64,000 nucleotides of DNA from Streptomyces sp. DH37 (lineage in GTDB: Bacteria > Actinomycetota > Actinomycetes > Streptomycetales > Streptomycetaceae), in the NCBI RefSeq assembly GCF_029813835.1, contig NZ_JARVKV010000008.1:1-64000 (forward strand), given 5' to 3'. The first letter of the stretch is position 1, and each line of letters starts with the position of its first letter. This document shows, one piece after another, positions 1 through 15,000 of this stretch. Under the pieces are notes generated by a model, which worked only from the letters and a program-made list of their open reading frames with translations, was not told the origin of the DNA and made no database searches. The translations under genes and the position numbers were made by a program.

Positions 1-1
1 G

Positions 2-3000
2 GACTGGAACTGGAACACCGTCGCCGGCGGCACCGCCAGCTCCCTGATCACCAACCCCGCCTTCGACACCGCCCACCTGGCCGGCCTCAACCTCCACCAC
101 AAATGGCACACCACCACCAACTTCACCTTCCACAACACCACAACCGGCACCGGAACCCCCACCGGAACCGGACCGACCACCAGCACCCCCACCGGCACAC
201 CTGACACCACCACCGGAACCGGACCGACCACCCCCACCACCCCGCACACCCACCTCACCACCGGAACCGACCTGCCCGACACCACCACCGGAACCGGCCC
301 ACACACCCACCTCACCACCGGACCCCACACCCCACCACCCACCAGCACCACCACCGGACCGGCCACCACCCACGACACCCCCACCCTCGACACCGACCTG
401 AGCACCCCCACACCCGAACCCGACCCGGCACAGGACACCCTCCCCCCGGGCACCGACCTGAGCACCCTGAGCGGCTACGACCCCACCCAGAACAACCCGG
501 CCCACCAGGACGGCACCCCCGGCAGCGACACCCCCGCCCCCGCGCCCGGCACCGCCCCCCGCCCACTCCCCTACACCACCCCCGAGTGGCACGCCGCCCG
601 CGCCCAGGCCCCCGTCACCCACATCCCCGCAGGAGCCCCCCTCCCCGGCCCCGACGGCACCCCCCGCCCGGAACCCGCCTTCGACCTGCGCCGTTTCACC
701 GTGGACGGCCACACCTACAACGACCTCACCTTCCACCTCGGCCTCACCAACCCCCACACCGCCTCCCCCACCGACCTCGACATCCTGTGGGACCGCATCC
801 ACCAGGCCGTCGACACCCACCTCAACCCCCACCTCGACACCGTCGAAGAAGAGATCTTCGACGGCGAGACCACCCATCTCACCGTCGCCCCGGCCCCCGC
901 CGGGACCACCCCCCACCTCACCGTCGAGCTCGTCCCCTCCGCCGACTCCGTCCCCATGACCCCCCACCGGTGGCACACCGACGCCACCCCCCTCCACTAC
1001 GCCCACGCCCTCAACCACCTCCTCGACCTCCGCGCCGACCACCTCCCCGCCCCGGACCAGCCCACCGCACCCACCACCACCGCACCCACCACCGAAGCCA
1101 CCGGCAAGGACACCGCCCGGCCCAGCGCGCCGAATCCCCCGGCAACCGTCAACACACAGACGGAGACACCACCGGTCACCGCGCCGGCCCCCGTCCCCAC
1201 CACCGGAACGGGCGAACCGGCGTCCTCCCCGGGAACGGTCCCGGGCGACCTGCCGCAGACGTCGGCGCGGGAACGGGCGGCCGCGCTGGCGTACGCGTCG
1301 GCGGCCGAGCTGGACCGTGTGGCGGGGGATCCGCAGGCGATCGCCGAACTGCGGGCGTCCCTGCCGCCCCAGGAGTTCGCGCGGGCGGCCGCACACCTGA
1401 TCGTGCGGGTTCCCGAGTCGGTGGAGCGGCCGGTCTCGGCGCACAACGAGGCGGTCGCCCAGCTGGAGCGGATGCTGACCGGTCCGGGGGTGGCGGAGAG
1501 TGTGCTGGCCGCCGGTGTACGGGTGACGGTGGTGCCCCGGAGCGAGGCCATGACCTCGTTGTCGGCTTTCCGCGACCTGGCGGGGGGCCCTCTGCCCGGG
1601 GAGGCGGGTGACGGCCGACGCTGGGACGACGTACGGGGCGCCGACGGCATGCGGCAGACGGCGGTGACGGAGGAGAACCTCCCGGGCGACGCTCCGGGAA
1701 GGCCACTGGCGGACAGCCACCCCGACGGTTACTCCACCACCACGCACGAGATGGCGCACACCCTCTACGCGTACGCCCTGAGCGACGCGGAGCGCGCCGT
1801 GGTGGAGGAGTCCTTCCGGCACAGGCGGCAGCAGGGGCATGACGTGCAGTGGCCGGACGGCCCCCGGCGCGACGCCTCCGGCGCGGAGCGGGACAACTAC
1901 TCGTCCACCACCGTGGAGGAGTACTTCGCGCAGGCCAGCAACGCCTATCTGGGCACGAACGCCGGTCATGACCCGTTCACCGGACGGCCCCGGAACAACG
2001 GGCCGCAGTGGGTGCGCGAGCACGAGCGGGCGATCCTGCCCGTCCTGGAACGGCTCTACGGAACGGACCCGGCCCCCGCCCCGCCGGCCAACCCGGTGCG
2101 GACCACCTCAGCCGAGAACGACCTGTACGACGGCTACCGGGCCTTCTGGAACCGCCTCGACGGCTCTTACGCACCGCTGCCTCACGGTCCGCTTCCGCAG
2201 GACGGGCCGGTGTCGCACACCACGGCCTCCCCCGCCGCGGCCGCCACCGCACCGCCGACCGAGTCGGAGCCGGCCGCCGAAGAGGAACCGGTCGACCTGA
2301 GCGTCGCCGAGGGCGGCCTGACCGAGCCCTTCGAAGGACTCACCGACGCCGCCCCGCCCACCCGGACAGAAGCCCTCGCCGACCTGTCGGTACTGGGAGG
2401 TGACGTCCTCCAGCCCGCCGAGCCCCTCTCCGGCGACGGCGCGGCCACGCCTCCGGACGGGCCGGAGGGCGCCACCGGGCAGCGGGAGCAGCAGGACGCA
2501 CAGGTTCCGCTCCCCACGACCGGTATCGGCGACGGGCGCACCTCCGCCCCGGCGACCGCCACGTCCGGGAACCCGGCCGTCACCGGTCGGCCGGTGACGG
2601 AAGCGGACACGGCACCGGACCTCACGGACACGGACGAGACACCGGCGTTCGCGCCGGGCCGGGCGCCGGGCCAGGTGCCCCGGGCCGCCGCGTACACCAG
2701 TGCGAGGGAGCTGCTGGCGGACCTGGTGGCCTCGGCCGCTCCCGCCGAGGACCCGGAGGCCGTCTACACAGCCGCGCAGGAGGAGGGGACGCATCTCCTG
2801 GGGCCCGACCTGTTCGGCACCCGCGCCCCCGCCCCGCCTCCCGCTTTCCTGGCCGGCCACGACCACCGTTCGCTGACCGGCGAGCAGATCTTCACCTTCC
2901 TCCGCCGGCTCGACATGGTCAGGCGCGCCCCGACGCGGGAGGCGATGGACCCCGCGACCCTGCCGCCCGCCGAGGGCATGTCGCTGGTCGTCCACCGGTC

Positions 3001-6000
3001 GGGGGACGAGCTGACCGCCTGGGCCCCGGGCGAGGTGCCGCCTCTGCCGGAGGTGGCCGAGGCGCCCAGCGTCCTCCACTCCGTCTGGATCGGTGGACCG
3101 CTGCGGGGCACCGGGAAGCACGGCGAACTCCGGGAGCGGCTGGCGTGGATGGCCGACCGCTACCGCGGTGCGGCCCGGGTCGTGCTGTGGACGGACGTGC
3201 CGCGTGCGCTGTTCGAGCGGGCCAAGGCGGCTCCGGCGCCCTCGGACGGCCCGGAACTGGCCGAGGCCCGCTCCATGCTCGACTGGGCACGGTCGCACCG
3301 CATCGCCCTGGTCAACATGGACGAGGTGTTCCACTCCGAGGCGCCGATGTTCCTGCACCCGTTCTACCTCACCGAGACGGCGAAGCAGGTGGGACCGGGG
3401 TACGCGGCCGCCTCCGACATCGCCCGGCTGGAGATCCTGCACGCGTTCGGCGGCACCTACCTCGATCCCGACAACGTGGTGCACGACCCCAGCCGCATAG
3501 CGGAGGCGCTCCAGTCGCCCCAGGCGTACGCGCTCGACATCAGCGAGGACGGCAGCAGCGCCGGCAACTCGGTGATGACCATGCCCAAGGGGCATCCGCT
3601 GGCGCTCGTCTGGCTGGAGGAGATCTGGAGGAACTACGGGGAGCCCCAGCCCGATCTGATGAGCGGATTCGTGGGGGTGCCGCCCCGGGCGTTCACCGAG
3701 CCGCAGGGCAGGGCGCGCCGCAACTCCGTGATGGACCGCACGGGGCCGGCGGTGGTCAACACGGTGGCGCGCAGGATCGGCGTGCCCTCCGCACGCCTGC
3801 CCCGCCTCGGTGGCGTGGAGGTCGACAGCGCGCTGAGCTGGCTGGACCCGCCGACTCCGCACCCGGCGGGCGCCCCTCCGGAGCGGTCCCGGACGCTGCG
3901 CACGGCGCAGCTGATGGCCCAGACGCTGGTGCGCGACCTGTACAACCGCAACGGCGACCTGCACGTGACCCAGGTCGACCCCGTGCTGGAGGGGCATCCG
4001 CAACGGGACCTCGTCTGGGAGGCGGTGATCCGCTTCCTGGCGAGCAGGCCGGACATCGCGCCCCTGGTCACCATGATCACGGACCGGCGGGCGGAGCCCG
4101 GCGGCGCGGAGCGGCGGGTGGAACTGCCCGGCGCCGCCAGGGACCTGCTGGACTTCGACTCCCGGCGGACGGAGGGCCGGCAGCCCAGCGACTGGCTGGG
4201 CGAGTACCAGACCCCCGTCGACCTGCGGGCCGTTCCCGTCCCGGACACGGCGGTGTCGTCCTCCCCCGCCGAGGACGCCCCGGCGCCCCGGGGCACGCGG
4301 CTCCCGCGGTTCGTGGCGCCCTCGGCGAACCCGGTGCCCAGGGACGCCTGGTGGCACCGCCGTGGGGCGGCCGTCCCCGCCCGGCTGCGCACCGAGATCT
4401 ACGACCCGGCCTCCGACCCGCTCGCCGGTGGACCGGCCACCGGCAATGGTCGTCTGCTGGGCGGCAGGGCCACACTGGTACGTGCCGACATCCGCCGCAT
4501 CCAGGCGGCGGACGGCCGCTGGGTACGGGACCTGGAGATCGTCCTGCCCGTCCGGCCGGGTGAGGGGTTCACCGCCGGGGAGCTCCCGGCGTTCGAGGCG
4601 GAGCTGAACGCCCTGCTGGACGAGCGGGCCAACCCCGGTTTCGTCCTGCCGGCCTCCGGCGACCAACTGCACCTGCGCGTCCGCCTGGTCCACGCCCCGG
4701 AGCACCGGCAGGCGGTGGAGATCTCCCGCACCGGGCGGCCGGGCCGCTCCGACCAGTTGCACTTCCGGCTGCACACCACCGACGGCGACGGCGACCGGCG
4801 GGCGCGGAACCGGCTGCGGGACGACAACACCGTGCTGCACGAGCTGTGGCACTACGCCGGAGTGCCCGACCGCTACACCGACCCCGATTCGCTGTTCCGC
4901 AACCGCCCGGACAAGACGTTCGCCTCCGGGGTGATGGCCGACGTGTCCGCACCGGCCGACGGCACGCTCCCGGCCGACTACCTGGAGCACGTCGAGACCG
5001 CCACCGGTTCCGGACCGGTGATCCGCGACCTGCCGCTGGCCGCCTCCGACCGTCCGGCTCCCGTACCGGCCGACGCGGATCTCGTCGGCGGCACGGCCGA
5101 CGAGGCCCCGGAGTTCCCGGTGAGCCGGGCGCCGGGCGGGTCCGGCCGGGACGGGACGTTCGCCGACCCTCGGGTGTTCTCCGCGGGCCGGGGGGTGTTC
5201 CGGCCGCTGGAGGAGATCCGTCCCTACGCCCGGGACGGCGTTTCCCCCGAGGGCAGGCTGCTGACGCCCCAGGCGGAGGAGCAGGCCGAGCTGGAGGGCG
5301 TCTTCCCGGTCCGCGACGGGCACTTCCAGCGGTACCCCGACCCCCGGGATCCCGGCACCTACCTCCTCGCCTGGCCCGTCAGGGCGCTGAACCGGGCGAA
5401 CGTCCGCAACGGCCTCGCCACCGACCTGGGCGCGGCGCCCTGGGTGCGCAGGGTCAACGCCCGGAGCGGTGCCCGGCAGAAGAACCGCCTCGACAACTGC
5501 ATGGACGTCGCGCGCAGCGTGCTGGCGTCCTGGTACGGCGTTCCCACCGTGGCGGCCGCCACGGCTCGGGGCCCCGAAAGCAACGGGGGGATGCTGACCT
5601 CGCGATGGCTGGACGCGGGCTGGCGGTACCTGGGCCGTGACTCGGACACCGCGTGGAACTCGGTGCGCACCAGACTGCTGACGCACGGCCACGGCGCGGC
5701 GGCCGTGGTGACCTTCCAGCGTCCCGACGGCAACAACCACGCGGTCGTGGGCGTCAACCACCGGGGCCGGGTGGTGTGGATCGACGGCCAGCGCGGCCGG
5801 GTGGGCGAGCGGCCCCTGTACGAGGGCGCCTTCTTCAACTCGATCGAACTCGACGCCCAGGGCCGGCCCGCCGACCGCGTACCGACGACCCAGGAGATCG
5901 CCGAGTCCACGAGGAGCGAGAACGGCCGGAGCGACGCCGGCGGGCCCGGCACCCAGGCCTGGACGCGGGCCAGGCAGGAGGCGCGGCAGCACCGGGGGCC

Positions 6001-9000
6001 GGACTTCGACGTGCGGCGCTTCTCCTCCGGCCGGGACTACGCCGACGTGACGGTGCGGGTGGCCCTGTCCCCCCGGCCGGGAGTGACCCGGACCCAGCTG
6101 GAGGTCGTGTTCGACCGGCTGCGCGAACAGACGGAGGTCCTGTTCAACGCCCCCCGGCACCGGCTGCCGCTGCCCGACGGGGACAGAGAGCTGCACGTGA
6201 CCGTGGAGCGGGTGGACGAGAACACGGCCGATGCGCACTGGAGCGCCGAGGTGGCGCCCACCGGGGACGTCTCCGCCCAGGTCCTGCCCGCGGACGCCTC
6301 CCCGGTCGAACTGGCACTGCGACTGGGGCACCGGCTGGGGCTGCGGGATCTCCCGGCGGAGGTTCCGGACCGCTCGGACCGGCAGCTGTGGAGCCGGCGC
6401 CAGCGGGAGTACCTGGGCCGGCTCGCCGCGACGGTCGGCGCGGTGCCGGCCACCGGCGGTACGGACGGCTCCGCGGGCGGTCCCTCCCCGGACACCGGTG
6501 AGCCCCCGTCGCCCCCCGGCACCGCCGGGCCGGCCGGAACCGCGGCGGCGCCCACCCCCGTGGAGGCGGTGCTGGCGGTACTCGGCGCGCAGGCGGTGGA
6601 GACGCCCGGCTTCCAGGAGCTGGCGGACGCCGCGGAGCTGCTCGACCGGCTGCGGACCGACCGCCCGGACCTGGGCGGGGACGCGCTGGACCTGCCGGCC
6701 CTGGCCCGGGAGGTCCTGCTGCTCGACGGGGACGCCTCCCGGCCGGTGTCCCCGGAGGAGGTGCGCGCGCTGCTGGAACTGGTCGGGAGGGCCGCATCCG
6801 AAGGACGCGCGGGCAGCGTCGACGAGCTGACCGCCTTCCGCCTGGAGGAGCTGGGCGCGCTGGACCCCCGGTACCTCACGACGATCGACACCGGAGAGGG
6901 CCGTACCCACGTCCTGAACTGGACCGGCCGCCGTCCGTCGGGCATACGGCTGGACGAGACGTTCACCTTCGGCCGCGGCCCGGCGGGACCGGCCGTGGAG
7001 GTCCGCGTGGGCGGCTCGACCGCGGTGGGCCGGAGCAGCGGCTGGAGCCGCCGCCCCCTGCTGGTCACGGCGGACGCCCCCCGTCCCGGGCAGGCCAGCG
7101 TCCTGGGCCACGCGGTGCGGTTGGAGGTGGCCGCCGCGCTGACCGCGCGCGCCGCCCGGCGGGTGGGCGCCCAGCGGAACGTGTCGCGGCGTCACGCGCT
7201 CACCGACGTGGTCATGGCCGTCCCGTTCGCCGGGGACGGGGACCGCGCCGCCATGCGCCGGCTCGCCCGGGACGCGGGGCTGACGGTCTGGGCGCCGGAC
7301 GGGGACGTCACCGTGCTCGACCGCTTCCTGCCCTGGCGCAGGTCCCGGCTGGCGCTGTCCGGCTGGGACAAGGGAGCCGCGGAGGGCCGGTGGATACCGA
7401 GCTTCCCCGACGAGGTCCCCGCGCCCGGCGGCACCGGCACCGGCGCCAACACCGAGTACCGGACCGCCGACGGCAGGACGATCTCGGACCGGGACGTGGA
7501 CCTCCGCACCACGCTCACCGGCGACGGCCGGGACACCTTCGGACTCCACTCCTTCACCGGGGACGACCTGCCGAGGTTCGCCCCGTACCTGGACGGGCTG
7601 GACGCCGTCACCCGGTACCGGGAGCAGGAGGAGCGGCGGCAGCGGAAGCCGGGGAAGCAGAGCTGGTGGCGGAAGCGGGGCGAGGAGAGCCCGGAGGATC
7701 CGCAGGACCCGCAGGACGGGGGGACCGCGGAGACCGGGAACCAGGGGAGCACGCGCGACGATCCGCGGGACCTTCCGTTCACCGTGGCGGGCACCGTGGT
7801 GATGCGCGGTGGCCCGGGAAGCATCACGCTCGCCCTGAAGGACGGTTCGGAAGCCGTCCTGACCGGCCCGGAAGCCGTGCGGTTCCTCTCCGGCCGACCC
7901 GAGTTCACCCGGCTCATGAGACGGAACCCGGACGGCTGCTTCCTCGCCCTCCCCAGCAGGCTCCTGGAGCGGCCCGCCGGCTCGGATCCCCTGGTGGACC
8001 GTTCCGTCGCGCAGGAGCTGGCCAACCACTACCGGTACAAGTGGGCCGGCAGCGAGCACAGGACGGCCATCGGCAAGGACGGCCCGCGCACGTACCCGGG
8101 CACGGCCACGGAATCCGGCCCGGGGTCCGCCGCGGACCCCGCCACGGGGTCCGACCGTCCGCAGGAGCGCTGGGTGGTGGCCTGGCCCGAGCCCACGGCG
8201 GAGGAACTGGACCGGCTCGCCTCCGAGTCGGACTTCCCCTCGCTTCCCTCCGAGGACGGTGCCGCCCGGCGGGAGCGGGTGGCCCGCTGGGTCCTGGCCC
8301 TGCGGCAGTCCTTCCACCGGCCCGAGCTGGGCGCCTTCGGCGACCTGGAGGAACTGCGGGGGATGCTGCGCGGGCCGGCCGCCCTGGAGCGCATGCGCCT
8401 GAACGACCCCGCCTGGCCCGGCGAACGCTCCGGCCCCCTGACCACGCCCGTGCTGGAGGCGATGCTCCGGGAGTACACCGCGCACCGCCCGGACACGACC
8501 GGACACGGCCGCAACGACCGGCTGTGGGCGATGCTCTCCGCCGCCGCGGAGGCGGCGGGCCCGAACCCCGGCCTCACCCTGTCCGAGTTCACCGCCCCCG
8601 CCACGCCGCCCCCCGGTACGGCACCGGAACGCGCCGCGTCCCCCGGTCCGCGGCGGGAGGCGGTGTTCGGCCCGATGAGCGTGCTGCCGAGCAACTCCGG
8701 TGACGGCCCCCTGCCCCGGGCCGACCGGGAGAACGCTCCCACCCCGGTCTCCCTCCTGGTCCCGGGCCTTCCGGACGGGACCGGGCCGGTCCACCTGCTC
8801 CGCGACGACATCGACTGGTGGCTGACCACCAGTCCCCCCGGGGACGGCATGCCGTACCGGGACTGGCAGGCATGGCGTAACGACCCCTACAACCACGGTG
8901 AACCGCTGCCCCAGCGCCTCTGGCTCGCGGTCGACGAACTGTTCCAGCGTGAACTGCGCGAGATCAGGGAGGAGGCGGCGAGCGCGGGTCTGCCCGGCGT

Positions 9001-12000
9001 GGACGCGCTGCTGGACGAGTACGCGGTGCGGATGGACCGCGCCGAGCGGGCCGCCGGCGGCACACGTGGCGAGCGGATGATCTGGACGGGCGCGGAGATC
9101 CGCGACCGCTCCGCCGAGCTCCGGCAGGCGTACCGTGAGATGCTGCGGCTGGTCGGCACAGCCGCCACCGGCGAGGGCGACCCGTCGCCGTACGACCGGG
9201 CCCTGCTGGAGAGCGCGGTCCGGGTGCGGACCCTGGCGTCCGCGGTGGTCAACGCCCTGAAGTACGGCGTGGTCAGGGACACCGCCTCCCTGGGCGGCAT
9301 GATCGGGGTTCTGGGCAGGTACCGGCCCCCGGCCGAGACCGCGCTCGAACGGGCTCAGGCCGTGCGGTTCGCGGTGAACGCCGGGACGGTCGACCAGCTC
9401 TTCCTGCCGGACCTGCCGCCCGACGAGTTCGGGTACGCCGCCGAGGAGGCGGCGAAGGTCGCGGCCTCCGGGGAGTACGCGCTGGTACCCAGTGGCTCCC
9501 GGTGGGACCGGGCGCTGGCGGGCCTGGCCGCGATCCCCGAGGAGAGGCGGATCGACTTCGTACGCCGGACGTCCCGGCGCAATCTGGAGCAGCTGCGCTC
9601 GGACGTGGCCGGGCTGCTGCGGGAGCCGCGGTGGCAGGCGCTGCACGAGCGGCTGACGCGGCTGCCGCTGCGGTTCAAGCACACCACCTTCGCCTACCAC
9701 GCGATCGTCAACACCGGAATGCTGCTGCACGAGCAGCAGCTCGTCGGACGGACCCTGGGAGCCGGCAGCCTCCCGTCCGCGCAGATCTCCTTCCGGGTGG
9801 AGGTGGGGGACGGCCCTCTGACGGATCCGTCCCTGCCCGTGCCGCAGGCGTCCGCGCCGACCACGATGGTGTTCGGCATCGACCTGTTCGAGAAACTCGG
9901 CGGCTGGGTCTCCCTGCACGACATCCGCAACCCGCTGCCCGCGACACGGGACGTGACGCTGGAGGAGGAGCCGGAGCCGCTGCGCACCACCGAGAAGCTC
10001 CCGGGGTGGGACGCCCAGGGGTGGCGTCACACCTACCCGCACGCGCCCGGGAACCGGAGCACGGCCAAGGTCCTCTTCCAGGACGAGGTCTTCCACGGCG
10101 CCGACATCCACGAGGGCATCGTGCTGTCGGTGCTGCGCGAGATCGCGCGCATCGGCGGGGACGCACAGCGCAGGCTGCTGGAGTCGGAGGACCCCGAGCT
10201 GCTGGGCCGGCTGCTCTCCCGGCTGTACCAGCCCACGGGCGAACTCAAGGCCATGGCGATACTGAACCCGCCGGGTGCGGAGGACGAGCCGTCCCTGCCG
10301 CGTCCGCTGGCCGTTGTCGACCCCGACGGAGACGGCCGCTACCGCCCCGACGGCACCATGGACCCGGTCGGCTTCTCGGCCAGCGCGGCCCGCGGCACGG
10401 CCCGTGAGAAGCTGCGGGAACTGCGGGACCTCGACGGCGCGGCGCGGCTGTGGACAGCGGGGACACAGCGGCTCGGCAGGTCCGGCGTCCGGCTCGACCC
10501 GGCGCAGCTGGGCAACGACAGGGACTGGTACTTCAGGGCCGTCGCGGAGGCCGCCGCGGCCTACCTGGACGCGGCGCAGGGGGTCGTCCACCGCACCAGG
10601 GCCAGCCTGGCCTGGGCCGATGCCGCCACGGTGCCGCTGATCGAGCGGAGGATGCGGGAGCAGGAGCGGGAACTGGACGAGGTCTGGCGGATGGCCTCGC
10701 GGCTGATCGCGGACATCGAGGCGACCGTGACGGCCGTCACGGCCCCGCATTCCTCCGCCGGGGCCGACGACGACCGCGGGCCGTCGGCGGAGCCGGGCTC
10801 CTCCGGCCCGTCCCCGGAGGAGGGGACCTGGCGTCCGGCGGACGCGCCGCCGTGGATCCTGGCGCGCATCCGCTACCAGGCGGAGGCCGAGCGTTTCGAC
10901 CGTGCGCTGAGCTCCTACGCGGCCGGGCACCCGGGAGCGAACCAGCAGTTGGAGCGGCTGGTGAAGGCTCTGTGGGAGCGGGTGAAGGACACCGATCAGG
11001 GGTGGGTCTCCCTGTTGGGGGACTGGAGGAACATGGTCGTCGGCGCGGTCGGCAAGGACCGCGCGGCGCTGGAACGGGTCGTGGAGTCGGGCAATCTGCG
11101 CGAGCGCTTCACCCTGCTGTTCAACGCCTCCGCCAACGGAGTGCTGGCGGAGCTCCTCACTCCCGTCCACTACCCGGACTGGCTGAGCCTGGAGCGCCGG
11201 GAACGCCAGACCGCCCAGCCGTCGCTGGCGCCGCTCGTCCTCCCGCCGAGGATCCTGCACGACCTGCGGACCGAGGACGTCCGGCCTCCGCTGAGCGAGA
11301 CCGAGCGCCGCATGAACCCGGGCGGGACGGTCTCCTGGAGGCCGGCGTCGATGGACACGGAGATCCTTCTGGGCGGCGACCTGCAGAGCCGCTCGGAGGA
11401 CACCGGCGGTCTGGTGGCGACCGGGACCTCCGGCTCGGCGTACCTCCTGATGCGCTACGCCCTGCAGATGCGGGAACGCTGGGGCGTGGAGGTCGACCCG
11501 GGCCTGCTGCGCCTGATCATGCTGGGCGCGATGGTCCACACCGGGCACCACTCGGCGCACGAGGTGATGCGCGGTGCGCAGGCGGTCTTCGACGAGCTGG
11601 CCGCCGAGGGGCGGCCGGTTCCGGAGGAGCTGAACTACCTGGACGGCTGGGGGCGGTACTGGCTCATCGCCCCGCTGACGGAGGAGGAACTGCGCTCCCT
11701 CGCCCCGGGCGGGCTCTTCCCCGACGAACACGCCCTGGGCATGACGGAGCCCCCCGGCAGCGCTCCGCGCCCGGCGGAGCCGGACGCGCCCGGTCAGCTC
11801 CTGTACGACGGGGACGGCAACGAGGTCTTCGTGCCGGACCGGGACCTGGTGGTGCACACCGTCGGCCCCGCCGACCGGCCCGCCGGCCTGGTCTCGTTCT
11901 CCGACGAGGACTGGGCCGAGCGCGAGAGTTCCTACGAGCGGCTGTCCGCGGCCGAGCACTTCGTGCACTGGAACAACTCCGGCCGTACGGAACCGTTCCC

Positions 12001-15000
12001 GCTGCCCTGGGTGGGCCGGTTCGCGAAGAAGCCGTACCTGGTCGGCATGCACGGCGGCCGGGACGGCCTGCTGCGGTGGCGGGCCCTGGTCGGCGGCAGC
12101 GCCAGGACCCTGCTGGGGGACGGCACCGGACTGGGCGACGTCCTGAACCGGAATCCGGCTCTGGCGGAGTCGGACGCCGCGGCGCCCGGGGCGGAGAGGA
12201 CACCGATCCTGCTGGCGGCGTGCCACGGCGGCTCGTCGCCGCTGGGAGCCGCGGACCCGCTGGTCTCGGTCCCTCCGAGCCGGCTGGTGGCCAACCGGAC
12301 CGGACGCGTGGTCTTCGGCGCCCCCCAGGAGTTCAGCGCCACGAGGACCGAGAACGGGACCGACGTCCCCCTGCTCCTCCTGTGGGACGGGCGGCGGGAT
12401 CGCGCGGCCGGCTGGCGGGAGGACTGGCCGGAGCCGGAGGGCGAGGTCCTGGACGGGCTGGCGCGTACCTCCGGCCTGCACACCGGGCCGGGCCCCGCAC
12501 CCGAGGCGGTGCGCGGGCAGGCCCTGCGTCTGGTGCGGGCGCTGCGGGAGGTGGTCTCCCCGCGGGCCGAGACCGAGCCGGAGCTGGTGCGGGGCATCGG
12601 GGCGCTGGAGCGGCTGCGCGGCGGCGATCCGCTGTTCGCCGGCACCGGACCGCTGACCCTGTCCTTCCTCGACCATGCGGTGCGGGAGTGGATGCGTCGC
12701 TCCCCGGAGGGGGCGGGGAACGAGTTCCCCGTACCGGACGCCACCGCCTACCGCGGACTGCTGGGGTGGGCGGCGACCACGCAGGGCACCCGCCTCACCG
12801 GGAACCTTCCGCTGCCGGTGGTCTCCGAGGCCGCCGCGGCCTGGCGGGCCGACGACGACCTGGCCCGCCGCATCCTCCCCCCGGAGGGGGACGGGCCGCC
12901 GACCGAGGAGGAGCGCGGCCGGGCGTTCTGGGCCCTGGTGAGCGCGTACTCGGTCCTGACGGTCCTGGGGCCGGAGGGAGCGGACCTGATCGCCCCGGTG
13001 GTGCTGCACCTGGACCCGGAGGAACGGGTGGGCGACGGCGTCCGGGCGGTTCTGGTCCAGAGGGTGGCGCAGGCCATTGCCGCAGGCCGCAGCGACTCCG
13101 ACCCCGCCGCCTGGGCCGCCTTCGACCTGGCGGACAGGGGCGGCCTGTACTCCCCGGGCACGCTCGTCGTGTCCGGAGGGCGTGCCGCGGGCCGCAGCTG
13201 GAGCGGACGGCCGGTGCCGGCGCTGCGGACGGACCGGGTGTTCCTGGTGGACGAGTCCGATCCGGCGCGTCCCCTGCCGGACGCCCCCAAGGCACCGTGG
13301 GGCGGCAACGCCCACCTCGTGGTGGCGGACGGCGACGAGGACCACCTCCTCCTGCCCTGGCCCGGCGGCGCCCACCTGGCCGTCTCCCACGAGGAGTCCG
13401 GCGAGCTGGCCGCCGCGGACCCGCTCGTGGAGGGCACGGGCCAGGAGAACGACCTCGTCCTGCTCGTCCCCCGCGCGGGTGCCGGGGACGGGCTCCTGAC
13501 GCGCTCGATCGCGAACCGGACCGGCAGGAGGGTGCTGAGCCCCCGGGTGGGGGTGGAACTCAGGCCCACTCCCGGGGATCCCGGCTCGGTGTCGGTCCAT
13601 CTGGTCGGCACCTCCGCCGAACTGGCCGCACCGTCCGGCCTGTGGACGCGGACCGTCCCGGAGGGTACGGATCCGCGGGAAGCCGCGGCCCCCGCCGGGC
13701 AGGCGGAGGCCCTGCCCCCGCTCTCCGCTGCGGACGGCGGCGGCCGGAGCGCGGACCCCCGATGGCTCGGGCGGTTCCTGCGGTCCTCCGCCGGCCGCGG
13801 TGGAACACTCGCACCGCCGCGGCCCGAGCTGGTGGTCGGGGGCACGTACCTGTCCGGTACCGGAGAACTGGTCGTCACCGGCACGGCCGAGGCGCGGGAC
13901 GCCGAGCGCACGGCGAACTGGATCAAGCGCAACACCGACTGGTCCTACGGGCAGGAGGTGGGGCTGGACGCCCCGGGCGCGGACCTGCCGGGCCCGGCGG
14001 GCGGGCCGTCCTTCGCCGCGCGAGTGGCCGCCCACCTCGGCGCCCCGGTGCTCACACCCCCCGGGCCGGGGGCACGGGGCTGGACCGAGCACCGGCCGGC
14101 GGCGCGGACGGACGGCGAGGCCGCCGCGGAGCCGGCCGCGCCCCTTCCCACGCAGACGGACGCCCCCGGGGCGGACGCCGACGGCGACACCGGCGACCGC
14201 GGCGTCACCACGAGCGCCACCGTGAGCGAGTCCACCGCCTCCGTGACGTCCCCCGAGGAGCCGCCGGAACCGGAACCGGGACCGCGACCGGAACCGCAGC
14301 CCGAGAGCCCCTGGTACCTGGACCACGACATGCTGGGCGAGACCCGGGTGGCGGACGTGGTCCCCTGGACCGACGAGGACGTCCGGCGCCGGGCGGACGA
14401 GACCGCCGTCGCCGTCGTGCGCGGCGGTGACGGCCCGGCGCTGGCCACTGCGATCCGCGACGGCATCAGGGAGCTGCTGTCCACCGCCGACGACAGGCAA
14501 TGGGAGAAGCTCCTGCACCGGGGCACGATGCTGGTGGCCGACGACCGGCTGGTATGGCTGCGGCCGGTGCTGCGGGACGTGCGGTACACGCCGCGGGAGC
14601 ACGCCGGAGCCATGCGTTCGTACGCGGTGGCGTTCGGCAGGATGAGCGCGGGCGTCAAGAGGGGGCACCAGACCACGCTGGGCGCCGAGGCCGCGCTGCT
14701 GACGCTCGTGAAGCTGGGGTCGCAGGCGGCGTCGACGCTGGTCCCGGGCGTGCCGACCTTCGGCGCGAGCGCGACCGACGCCCGGGCCCGGGAGGACGAC
14801 CTCAGTGTCGTGGCGGGCCGGAAGCTGTTCGTCGCCGACAGCAGGCGGTTCCGGGCCGGGCTGGGGATCCGGGTGTTCGTGGACGGTGTGGAGCGCCCCC
14901 ACGCCGTACGGACCCCCGGGCGCCTGGACGTCGACCTGCCCGCCGCCCTCACCGAGCCCGGCGGACACCGGCCGGGCGACGGGGACGGCGCGCCGGTGGA

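Noticed and set aside
701..703. GTG at 701 as the start of the giant protein
   Set aside because: The frame is open without a stop from base 2 and the metzincin-like unit already begins upstream, so this GTG is an internal Val.
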